A DNA stretch of 47,388 bases, from contig JAUNHU010000005.1 in NCBI GenBank assembly GCA_030523825.1, forward strand, positions 13,428 through 60,815, given 5' to 3'. The notes under the pieces were generated by a model that saw only the letters and a program-made list of their open reading frames with translations, was not told the origin of the DNA and searched no databases. The position numbers and the translations under genes are program-made. Source of the stretch: Lautropia sp. (lineage in GTDB: Bacteria; Pseudomonadota; Gammaproteobacteria; Burkholderiales; Burkholderiaceae_E). The first letter of the stretch is position 1. Each line of letters opens with the position of its first letter. Shown here piece by piece: positions 26,872 to 34,685 of this stretch.

Positions 26872-27798
26872 TTACCTTTTCAGCCTGCCAAGCGCCAGCA
26901 GGCGTTGCTCAACCTCGGCCGTTCGGGCCTGCAGCACCTGTCGGCTGTCACAGAAGCCCGCCCCGACATGGCGATCGGCCTGCGACGACAAGTGTGCATA
27001 GACGCCAGCGAAGAGCGCATGCGCCTCTTCGCCCGGCCAGCCGTGCGGCAGTGCGGGAGCGGGCCAGCGCGGATCGCGCAACAGAATCTGCCGATAGTCG
27101 TGCACCAGCAACAGGCGCAGCGCCAGCGCATGCCCAGGCTCAACCACCGCTCCGGATGATCCGCCCAGCCCCGCCAATGGCTGAAAGCGCCGGATGAAAT
27201 CCCGATAACCCGCCACGTGCCGGGTCACGTCCCAGTAACGGGCAACGAAATCCTGCAGGACAGAGGGTTTGACATCGTCAACTGAGGCCTGCCAGCTGAT
27301 AGCCTTGGCCGGCAGGTTCAAGACAACGTCCGGCCCGATCATCAGCCGGCCATCGAGCGCCGTAAAACCACGATGCCGCAGCCTGCGCATGGCTGTTTCG
27401 CACTCCTCACCGCCGAAATACACCATCCGCCAGCCACGTGCGGCGGCCATGCCGTCGAGGTGATAGATGAGCCGGGCCGCTTCGGCAAAATCGGCCCTGG
27501 CCTGCGGGGTGAGCCGGTAATAACTGCGCCGCCCGATGCGCTCGCCAATCAACTGCCCGGCGCTGACCAGCCGTGACACGGCGGTACGCACCAGCGTCTC
27601 ACTGATACCGACTCCCGCACAGACCTCGATCAGGTTGCCCATCCACAGCTGCCCCCCACGCGGCTCGACCACGTCACCATACACGGTGACAATGAAAGCA
27701 GCCGCTTTGGGCGATACATCACGACAGAGGGCGTCGAGATCGGGTGTGGTGGACAAGGCAGGCAACGGAGGCGCAACAGGTTGATGGCGGAATGACAA
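26872..27798 (-). CDS. paaX: PaaX family transcriptional repressor
   Basis: A 308-residue regulator with the PaaX layout: an N-terminal winged helix-turn-helix (KAAAFIVTVYGDVVEPRGGQLWMGNL, SETLVRTAVSRLVSAGQLIGERIGRRSYYRLT), a central Cas2-like domain (GWRMVYFG) and a C-terminal PaaX domain (FVARYWDV, HDYRQILLRDPRWPAPALPHGWPG). PaaX represses paa genes and is released by phenylacetyl-CoA. The start appears to be TTG at 27798: an in-frame stop lies just upstream and no ATG or GTG is near. The ribosome site is weak, suggesting low expression. It is last in the paaN-liv-hydratase run, 78 bases after the fused enzyme gene, and precedes the paaJ promoter. Confidence 0.93.
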   Translation of the reverse strand: MSFRHQPVAPPLPALSTTPDLDALCRDVSPKAAAFIVTVYGDVVEPRGGQLWMGNLIEVCAGVGISETLVRTAVSRLVSAGQLIGERIGRRSYYRLTPQARADFAEAARLIYHLDGMAAARGWRMVYFGGEECETAMRRLRHRGFTALDGRLMIGPDVVLNLPAKAISWQASVDDVKPSVLQDFVARYWDVTRHVAGYRDFIRRFQPLAGLGGSSGAVVEPGHALALRLLLVHDYRQILLRDPRWPAPALPHGWPGEEAHALFAGVYAHLSSQADRHVGAGFCDSRQVLQARTAEVEQRLLALGRLKR

Positions 27799-27876
27799 AC
27801 TCTATCAGCTTTCCCGGTGCCGCGGCACATGTTTGCGCCACGTCCCCTTCCGCCAGCACTGACTGTCACCCACGCT

Positions 27877-29937
27877 TCAGGATGCACCCTGCCCCGAAGC
27901 AGCATCAGCGAGTCTGCGCAACGCAGCCGACGGTGCCGGGGTCAGACCGGCATCGGCCAGTTCCTGCAAACGGGCGACGACCCGGGGAAAGCCGGTTTCA
28001 TGGGCATGCTGCATCAGGCCGCCACGCCAGCGAGGAAAACCATAGCCATGAACCTCGACGAGATCGACATCACTCGCACGCAACGCGATCTTCTCGTCAA
28101 CAATGGCTGCCGCCTCGTTGATCATCGCCAGCGTGATCGCATCGGCAAGAACATCGTTCGACAGCGTTTGTGCCGTTTTTCCTTCACGCAGGCCGGCAAT
28201 GGTGCCAAGTACCTGGGGAGCGTCGATCGGCTTTCGTGAGCCGTCGGGATAGTCATACCAGCCCCCGCCAGCTTTCTGACCCAGACGTCCCTGCTCACAG
28301 AGGGCATCGGCCACCGGCGCAAACACGCTTTCTCCGCGGGCGCGGGCTGCCTTACGCTGGAAGGCAGCGATATCGAGCCCTCCCAGATCCTGCGCCTCGA
28401 AGGGCCCCATGGCCATGCCGAAACCTCGCATTGCAGTGTCGACATCACGCGGCGTGGCACCTGCCAGCAGCAGACGCTCGGCCTGTTCGCGCAAAACCCG
28501 CAGAATCCGGTTGCCAATGAAACCATCACAGATGCCGGCACGCACCGGAATCTTGCCCAGCCGGCGGGCCAGAGCAAATCCGGTCGCCAGCACCTCGGGT
28601 GCGGTCCCAGGAAGGGGCACGATTTCCAGCAACTTCATGATGTGAGCCGGACTGAAGAAATGCAGACCAATGCAGCGAGCGGAATCAGCCACGTCCGCAA
28701 AGATCAGCGACGGATCGAGATAGGATGTATTGGTCGCGAGGATCGCCCCGGGTTTTCCGTGCCGTGCCAGCTGTGCAAACACCTCGCGCTTCACCGCCAG
28801 GTCCTCGAACACCGCCTCGATGACGAGATCGGCACGGCCCGCATCCGTGAAGCTCGTACTGAAGACTGTGCCATTCAGGCGCTCGTCCGCCTGCTGCTGG
28901 CTGATCCGGCCCTTGGCGACGGCGCTCTGCCAGATGTCACGCATGCGTGCCCTGCCCTTCTCCAGCGCCGCCTGATCCCGTTCGATCAGCGTCAGGGCCA
29001 GACCGGCATCGCGCAATGCCACGGCAATGCCAGCCCCCATGGTGCCACCGCCAATGACGGCCGCCACCGTGAGTTCACGTGGCTGGATACCGTCCAGCTC
29101 GGGCGGGCGCGTCGCAGCACGTTCAGCAAAGAAAATGTGACGCAGGGCGCGGGCCTGCGCCGAGCCACGCAGTTCCAGAAAGGTTGCTCGCGTCGCGTCG
29201 AGTGCCTCTGCCGCAGGCAATTCAGTGCCCTGCCGGACACTCGCGAGCGCACGCATCGGTGCCTCGGTGCGCCCAGCCTGCCTTGTCACGGCTGCCTCGG
29301 CGGATGCCCAGAAATCCGGCTCGGGCTGGGTAACGGGACGCTGAAGGGTGGGCAATGGCAGCGACTGCTGCATGGCGCTGCGAAGCAGCGCCAGCGCCTC
29401 ATGCTTCAGATCGCCCTCGACGATGGCATCGAGCAGGCCGGCCTCCAGTGCGCGCTCAGCCGGAATCGGCACTCCACGGGTGCACATGTCGACGGCGAGC
29501 GGGACGCCCACCAGCCGCGGCAACCTCACCGTGCCGCCCGAACCGGGAATCAGGCCCAGCTTCACTTCGGGGAGCCCCAGTTGCGTGCCGCGCAGGGCAA
29601 AACGCTGACGGCAGGCCATGGCCACTTCGAGCCCCCCACCCAGCACAGTGCCATGCAGCGCCGCGAACCAGGGTTTTGCAGCTGTCTCGATGCGGTTCAC
29701 TACCTCCGGCAACTGCGGATCGAGTGAGGGACGATCAAATTCAGACACGTCGGCACCGGCAATGAAGGTCTTGCCCTTGCAGCACAGCAGCACGGCTGAG
29801 ACCTGCGGATCGGCCTCACTGCTTTCCACCGCAGCCAGCAGGCCGCTGCGCACCGCCTGCGACAGCGCATTGACGGGAGGATTGTCGACCTCAACGATGG
29901 CAATGTCTTCGAGACGCGAAACAGATACGGTCATCAT
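27877..29937 (-). CDS. Fused enoyl-CoA hydratase / 3-hydroxyacyl-CoA dehydrogenase
   Basis: A 686-residue multifunctional enzyme of the MFE1/FadJ type. The hydratase half (1 to about 190) has the oxyanion-loop region FIAGADVSEF and both catalytic Glu: Glu104 in GGGLEVAMA and Glu124 in LPEVKLGLIPG, 20 residues apart as in active crotonases. The dehydrogenase half starts near 288 with the NAD motif VIGGGTMGAGIAVAL and has the catalytic His in LHFFSPAHIMKLLEIV. The closing VHGYGFPRWRGGLMQHA is typical of FadJ/MFE1. Within this cluster no separate paaF or paaH is present, so it probably hydrates 2,3-dehydroadipyl-CoA and oxidises 3-hydroxyadipyl-CoA. A general fatty-acid role is the alternative. 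It follows livF at 11 bases. Confidence 0.92.
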   Translation of the reverse strand: MMTVSVSRLEDIAIVEVDNPPVNALSQAVRSGLLAAVESSEADPQVSAVLLCCKGKTFIAGADVSEFDRPSLDPQLPEVVNRIETAAKPWFAALHGTVLGGGLEVAMACRQRFALRGTQLGLPEVKLGLIPGSGGTVRLPRLVGVPLAVDMCTRGVPIPAERALEAGLLDAIVEGDLKHEALALLRSAMQQSLPLPTLQRPVTQPEPDFWASAEAAVTRQAGRTEAPMRALASVRQGTELPAAEALDATRATFLELRGSAQARALRHIFFAERAATRPPELDGIQPRELTVAAVIGGGTMGAGIAVALRDAGLALTLIERDQAALEKGRARMRDIWQSAVAKGRISQQQADERLNGTVFSTSFTDAGRADLVIEAVFEDLAVKREVFAQLARHGKPGAILATNTSYLDPSLIFADVADSARCIGLHFFSPAHIMKLLEIVPLPGTAPEVLATGFALARRLGKIPVRAGICDGFIGNRILRVLREQAERLLLAGATPRDVDTAMRGFGMAMGPFEAQDLGGLDIAAFQRKAARARGESVFAPVADALCEQGRLGQKAGGGWYDYPDGSRKPIDAPQVLGTIAGLREGKTAQTLSNDVLADAITLAMINEAAAIVDEKIALRASDVDLVEVHGYGFPRWRGGLMQHAHETGFPRVVARLQELADAGLTPAPSAALRRLADAASGQGAS

Positions 29938-29948
29938 CAGGCTCCAGT

Positions 29949-30650
29949 TCAGATTCCAAGATAGGCTTCACGAATACGCGGATCGTCGATGAGCTGCTGC
30001 GCCTGCCCCTCGAAGACCATGCGGCCGGTCTCCATCACGTAACCCCGGTCGGCAATGGAGAGCGCGCCAAAGGCATTCTGCTCCACCATCAGCACCGTCA
30101 CATCCAGCGTCTTCAGGCTTTTGACGACCTCGAAGATCTGCGTAACGATGATGGGGGCAAGTCCCATGCTGGGCTCATCCAGCAGCAGGCAGGAAGGCCG
30201 GCTCATCAGCGCGCGCGCAATCGCCAGCATCTGCTGCTGCCCGCCCGAAAGCCCGCCCGCCGACAGGTTGCGTTTCTCACGCAGCACCGGAAACATGTTG
30301 AACGCGTCTTCCATGTCCCGTTCAACCTTCTCGTCCGAGTAAAGCCAGGCACCCAGCCGCAGGTTTTCCTCCACGCTGAGGTTGGTGAACACCTGCCGGC
30401 CTTCAGGCACCTGAGCCATGCCGCGCCCGACGCGGTGCCACGACGGGACGCTCTCGAAACGCTCGCCACGAAAGACAATATTGCCCCCATGCAAAGGGTG
30501 CAGACCGGACAGACAACGGAGCAGCGTAGTCTTGCCAGCGCCATTGGCGCCAACCACCACCACGGTCTCTCCTGCACGCACCTCCAGATCCACCCCGTGC
30601 AGTGCCTCGATCCGGCCATAACGGGCGCGCAGTTCCTTAACGCTGAGCAT
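29949..30650 (-). CDS. livF: Branched-chain-type ABC transporter ATP-binding protein LivF-like
   Basis: A 233-residue ATPase with VGANGAGKTT (Walker A), GGLSGGQQQMLAIARAL (signature), LLLDEPSMGLAP (Walker B) and VLMVEQN (H-loop region with Gln/Asn, normal for LivF). The LAPIIVTQIFEVV stretch is a LivF mark. It starts at 30650 with a strong ggaggaggt ribosome site and overlaps livG by 14 bases. With LivG it powers uptake by the LivHM permease. Confidence 0.94.
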   Translation of the reverse strand: MLSVKELRARYGRIEALHGVDLEVRAGETVVVVGANGAGKTTLLRCLSGLHPLHGGNIVFRGERFESVPSWHRVGRGMAQVPEGRQVFTNLSVEENLRLGAWLYSDEKVERDMEDAFNMFPVLREKRNLSAGGLSGGQQQMLAIARALMSRPSCLLLDEPSMGLAPIIVTQIFEVVKSLKTLDVTVLMVEQNAFGALSIADRGYVMETGRMVFEGQAQQLIDDPRIREAYLGI

Positions 30651-31428
30651 GTTGCGTCACCTCCTCCGCTGCACTGGTTCCCAGATAGGCCTCGATCACC
30701 TTCGGGTGTCGCGCCACCTCGTCCGGCAGCCCTTCGGCGATTTTCTCGCCATGATCGAGCACGACGATGTGGTTGGAAATGCGCATGACCATCTTCATGT
30801 CGTGCTCCACCAGCAGGATGGCAATGCCGCTGGCAGCCACCTCGGCCACCAGTTTCTCGATCTCCTCGGTTTCAACCGCGTTGCACCCCGCCGCCGGCTC
30901 ATCCAGCAACAGGAGCCGGGGCTGCGTAGCCAGGGCCCGGGCAATTTCCAGCCGCTTCAGCGAGCCATAGGACAGAGCCCCCGCCTCGACATCCGCGGCC
31001 TTGCCCATTCCGAGCCGTTCAAGCAGTTCGCGCGCCTGCACTTCGGAATCATGCACGCGACGCCGGGCCGAGGGCAGACTGAACAGATCCGCCAGCAACG
31101 AACCGTTCTCGCGCAGGTGAAATCCGCTGGCGACGTTTTCGAGCGCAGTCATGCCCGGAAAAATCTGCAGGTTCTGAAAGGTTCGTGACATGCCGCGACG
31201 GGCAAGCAGATGAGGCTCCATCCCCGTGACGACCTCACCATTGAGACGGATCTCACCGGTCTGCGGCTGATACACGCCCGACAACATGTTGAAGAGCGTG
31301 GTCTTGCCCGCGCCGTTGGGGCCGATCACCGACACGATATTGCCGGGCGGCACCGAAAAGCTTACATCGCTGACCGCCTGGACACCGCCAAAGGAAATGC
31401 CAATTCCCTTTACATCAAGAAGACTCAT
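30637..31428 (-). CDS. livG: Branched-chain-type ABC transporter ATP-binding protein LivG-like
   Basis: A 263-residue ATPase: IGPNGAGKTTLFNMLSG (Walker A), RTFQNLQIFPGMTALENV (Q-loop), LSYGSLKRLEIARAL (signature variant SYGSLK), LLLDEPAAGCNAVE (Walker B) and LLVEHDMKMVM (H-loop). Its end, PKVIEAYLGT, is the usual LivG closing. The ATG at 31428 overlaps the livM stop by one base; a GTG one codon upstream is possible. Confidence 0.94.
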   Translation of the reverse strand: MSLLDVKGIGISFGGVQAVSDVSFSVPPGNIVSVIGPNGAGKTTLFNMLSGVYQPQTGEIRLNGEVVTGMEPHLLARRGMSRTFQNLQIFPGMTALENVASGFHLRENGSLLADLFSLPSARRRVHDSEVQARELLERLGMGKAADVEAGALSYGSLKRLEIARALATQPRLLLLDEPAAGCNAVETEEIEKLVAEVAASGIAILLVEHDMKMVMRISNHIVVLDHGEKIAEGLPDEVARHPKVIEAYLGTSAAEEVTQHAQR

Positions 31429-32384
31429 CACGACCTCCCGCGGAAGATGCGTACCAGCCCCGGCAACAGGCCATCACGCATGAAGATCATCACCAACATC
31501 ATGATCAGGCCAAGCATGATCTGCTCGTACTCATGAAAGAAGGTGAGCATCTGCGGCAACGCCGTCAGGATGGCGGCGCCGAACACGGCACCCGGCACCG
31601 ACCCCACCCCACCCAGCACCGCCATGGTCACGATCTCGATGGAATGCATGAAACTCGCCACATCGGGCGTGACGAAACGGTTCTGCATAGCGAGCAGCGA
31701 GCCGGACACCGAGGCGTAAACAGCAGAAATGACGAAGCCGCGCAGCTTGAAGGCTGCCACGTCGACGCCGACGGTGCGGGCTGCCACTTCGGAACCATGC
31801 AGGGCGCGCAAGGCACGACCCGTGGCGCTGTTGCGCAGGTTCAGCGCGATCCAGGCGCCAATCAGCAGCATCACGCCATTGATGGCATACCAGAGCTCCG
31901 GATTGCCGACCTTGAAGCCCAGGTCACGCAGCAAGCCACGCAGCCCGGCATCCGGAACAGCGATGCCATCAGGGCCTCCCGTCAGCCATGCCTCGTTGGT
32001 CAGTACCATCGACACGAGCACACCAAATCCCAGTGTGGCCACCGACAGGTAATAGCCCTTCAGCTTCAGGATGGGCCTGCCCACCAGCCAGGCCAGCAAC
32101 CCCGAGATGCAGGCGCCGAGCACGGCAGCCAGCACCACCGGAATGCCCAGGTGTCCGGGCGCGAGTGCGCAGGCATAGGCGCCGATGCCGATGAAGGCGG
32201 CGTGCCCCAGACTGATCTGCCCCACATAGCCGGTGAGGATCACCATGCCCAGCACCGCGATGCCGTTGACGAAAACCAGTGACACCACCCGGAAATAATA
32301 GGATGAGGGGAAAAACCAGGGAGCGACCAGGATGAGCGCCGCCAGCACGAGCAGGATGACATGCTTTGAAGACATTCTGTTCAT
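31428..32384 (-). CDS. livM: Branched-chain-type ABC transporter permease LivM-like
   Basis: A 318-residue membrane protein with about nine to ten hydrophobic segments. VNGIAVLGMVILTGYVGQISLGHAAFIGIGAYACAL is the LivM hallmark, and the coupling region is GRALRALHGSEVAARTVGVDVAAFKLRGFVIS. It pairs with LivH. The start at 32384 is 3 bases after the livH stop. Confidence 0.94.
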   Translation of the reverse strand: MNRMSSKHVILLVLAALILVAPWFFPSSYYFRVVSLVFVNGIAVLGMVILTGYVGQISLGHAAFIGIGAYACALAPGHLGIPVVLAAVLGACISGLLAWLVGRPILKLKGYYLSVATLGFGVLVSMVLTNEAWLTGGPDGIAVPDAGLRGLLRDLGFKVGNPELWYAINGVMLLIGAWIALNLRNSATGRALRALHGSEVAARTVGVDVAAFKLRGFVISAVYASVSGSLLAMQNRFVTPDVASFMHSIEIVTMAVLGGVGSVPGAVFGAAILTALPQMLTFFHEYEQIMLGLIMMLVMIFMRDGLLPGLVRIFRGRS

Positions 32385-32387
32385 GAC

Positions 32388-33260
32388 TCAGACCCTCTCC
32401 GTTGCCGTGCGCCCCATCAGACCCTGCGGCGCGAAGAAAAGCACCCCGAGAATCACCACGAAGGCAGCGGCATCCTTGTATTGCGAACTGATGTAACCGG
32501 CGGTCAGCGCTTCCATGATGCCGAGAATGAACCCGCCAACCAGCGCCCCCTTGGGATTGCCCATGCCCCCCAGCATCGCGGCGGCAAAACCCTTCAGCGC
32601 CATCGCCAGGCCCACGTCATAGCTGGTGAGCGTGATCGGCGTGACCAGAACTCCGGCCACCGCACCTGCCGCAGCAGACAGTGCAAAGGACAATGTCATC
32701 ACATAGCGGGTGTTGATCCCCATCAGGGCTGCCGCGACCCGGTTGTTGGAGGTGGCAAGAATGCCCCGTCCTGTCAGTGTCTTCGTGAAGAACAGCCAAA
32801 GACCCAGGAAGATTGCCAGCGCACCGCCAATCACCCAGAGACTTTGCGGCATGATGGTTGCCCCAAGGATGCGCAACGCTTCTTCACCCGAAATGGACGG
32901 GAAGCGATGCAGCTGCTTGTCGAAGCCGACACTGGCGACACCGCGGATGAAGATCGACGCCCCGATGGTGATGATGATCAGGCTGACCACCGGCGCCCCC
33001 CGGGCCGGCTCGATGGCGAGCTTGTTCAGCAGAACGCCGACAGCGGCCGTGGTGACAATGGCCAGCAGCGCCGCCAGCGGCAGCGGCGCGCCCGCCTTGA
33101 AGGCAAAGGCGGTGATCATGCCACCCAGCATGACAAACTCGCCCTGCGCAAAATTGGCCACGTTCGATGCGTTGTAGATGATCGTGAAGCCCAGCGCCAC
33201 CAGCGCATAGACCGCACCAACCGTCAGCCCGGAAAGCATGAACTGCATGAATTCGGACAT
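32388..33260 (-). CDS. livH: Branched-chain-type ABC transporter permease LivH-like
   Basis: A 290-residue membrane protein starting MSEFMQFMLSGLTVGAVYALVALGFTIIYNASNVANFAQGEF, the LivH signature. About eight membrane segments and the coupling region NRVAAALMGIN are seen. It forms the inner-membrane channel with LivM. It lies 153 bases after livK. Confidence 0.95.
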   Translation of the reverse strand: MSEFMQFMLSGLTVGAVYALVALGFTIIYNASNVANFAQGEFVMLGGMITAFAFKAGAPLPLAALLAIVTTAAVGVLLNKLAIEPARGAPVVSLIIITIGASIFIRGVASVGFDKQLHRFPSISGEEALRILGATIMPQSLWVIGGALAIFLGLWLFFTKTLTGRGILATSNNRVAAALMGINTRYVMTLSFALSAAAGAVAGVLVTPITLTSYDVGLAMALKGFAAAMLGGMGNPKGALVGGFILGIMEALTAGYISSQYKDAAAFVVILGVLFFAPQGLMGRTATERV

Positions 33261-33413
33261 CTCGTTTCTCCAGCATTTCTGTCGTGTCAGTGGATGCCAT
33301 CCCGTTCCTCAGCTCTGAGGTACAGGCTTGACAGGCACCGGGGCGCAACGTGAGCGCTTCGGCCGCCTCTCCGCCAACGCTGACTGCACGCCACGCACCG
33401 TTTCCCTTTCGAC

Positions 33414-34580
33414 TCAGTTGACGAGTGTCCATTTGCCATCACGGATTTCCAGCATCCGGAATGCGGTCAGATCGAGACCGAGATGGTCTTCGGCCGACAT
33501 TGTGAAACGGCCGGTGGTGCCAACATGTCCCGAGGTCTTTTCGATCTCGTCACGGATCTTCACGGGATCGGTATCCTTGGCACGACGAATGGCCTCCACC
33601 ACCAGGTGCAACGCATCATGCGCATAACCACCAAAAGTGGACACTGGCTTGCCGGTTGCCGTCTCGTACTGTTTCTTGTAGTTCTGCACCACCGGACGCT
33701 GGAGATCATTCTGCGGCAGCAAATCGGCCACGAGCAGCGGGGTTCCCGGCAGACGGATGCCCTCGGCTGCCTTCTTGCCGGAGAGCTCGATGAAGGCATC
33801 CGACGCCACGCCATGCGACTGGTAAAGCGGCAGGCCCACCGCGAGTTGCGCGTAATTGCGGGTGACGATGGCCGGTCCGGAGCCAAGGCCCAGACAGAGA
33901 ACAGCCTGCACGCCCTTGCGGTTCTTCAGGTTGGTGAGCTGCGGCGTCATGTCGGCATCAGTGGGACCAAAAACCTCATCGCCCAATACCTCGATTCCGT
34001 ACTCCTTCACGAGATCGAGACACTGCTTGCGCATCGACGAGCCGAAGCTGTCGGAACCCGAGATCATGCCGATCCTGGTGATGCCCCGCGCCTTCATGTC
34101 CTCAAAGATCTTGCCACAGGCCATGCGGTCGGTATGCGGCGTCTTGAAGGTGTAGGGACGCACCGGCTTGATGATCTCGATGGCACCGGCCAGCGAAATG
34201 AAGGGGACTTCGCCTTCTTCAGCCACCGGCATCACTGCCATGGTCGTACCGGTGGTGGTACCGCCAATGATGGCGACCACCTCGTCATCCTCGACCAGAC
34301 GGGTGGCAAAGGTTCGCGCCTTGTTCGGATCGCCGGCATCGTCGTAGGAAATCAGGTTGATCTTCTCGCCATCAATCCCGCCTTTGCCGTTGATCTCATC
34401 CACCAGCATCTTCAGCGTGCGTGCCTCGGGCTCACCCAGATAAGCCGCAAAGCCGGTGGCCGACACCGTCGATCCGATGCGGATCTCGGCATGCACCAGC
34501 GAAACGCCTCCCATGGCACCGCCTGCCACAGCCATGGCCACCAGAGCGGCCTTCAGACTACCAGTCAGCTTTTTCATCAT
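33414..34580 (-). CDS. LivK-like ABC transporter substrate-binding protein
   Basis: A 388-residue periplasmic binding protein with a signal peptide (MMKKLTGSLKAALVAMAVAGG...HA, cleavage before EIRIGSTVS). The mature part has LVDEINGKGGIDGEKINLISYDD, AIIGGTTTGTT and GMISGSDSFGSS, typical of Peripla_BP_6 proteins. Such proteins bind branched-chain amino acids or aromatic acids; placement in the paa cluster suggests phenylacetate or a related aromatic acid. The ribosome site ggag lies 4 bases before the first ATG (34580) and 7 before the second (34577). It is 105 bases after paaN. Confidence 0.92.
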   Translation of the reverse strand: MMKKLTGSLKAALVAMAVAGGAMGGVSLVHAEIRIGSTVSATGFAAYLGEPEARTLKMLVDEINGKGGIDGEKINLISYDDAGDPNKARTFATRLVEDDEVVAIIGGTTTGTTMAVMPVAEEGEVPFISLAGAIEIIKPVRPYTFKTPHTDRMACGKIFEDMKARGITRIGMISGSDSFGSSMRKQCLDLVKEYGIEVLGDEVFGPTDADMTPQLTNLKNRKGVQAVLCLGLGSGPAIVTRNYAQLAVGLPLYQSHGVASDAFIELSGKKAAEGIRLPGTPLLVADLLPQNDLQRPVVQNYKKQYETATGKPVSTFGGYAHDALHLVVEAIRRAKDTDPVKIRDEIEKTSGHVGTTGRFTMSAEDHLGLDLTAFRMLEIRDGKWTLVN

Positions 34581-34685
34581 CTGTCTCCGTTGTGTTCTGC
34601 TCAAATCATTTGGAAGAGAGGTTGATTCAGGTTTTCCTGATGCGGAATTTCTGATCCGGAACGCTCTGTTTCAGAGGATCTCCGG

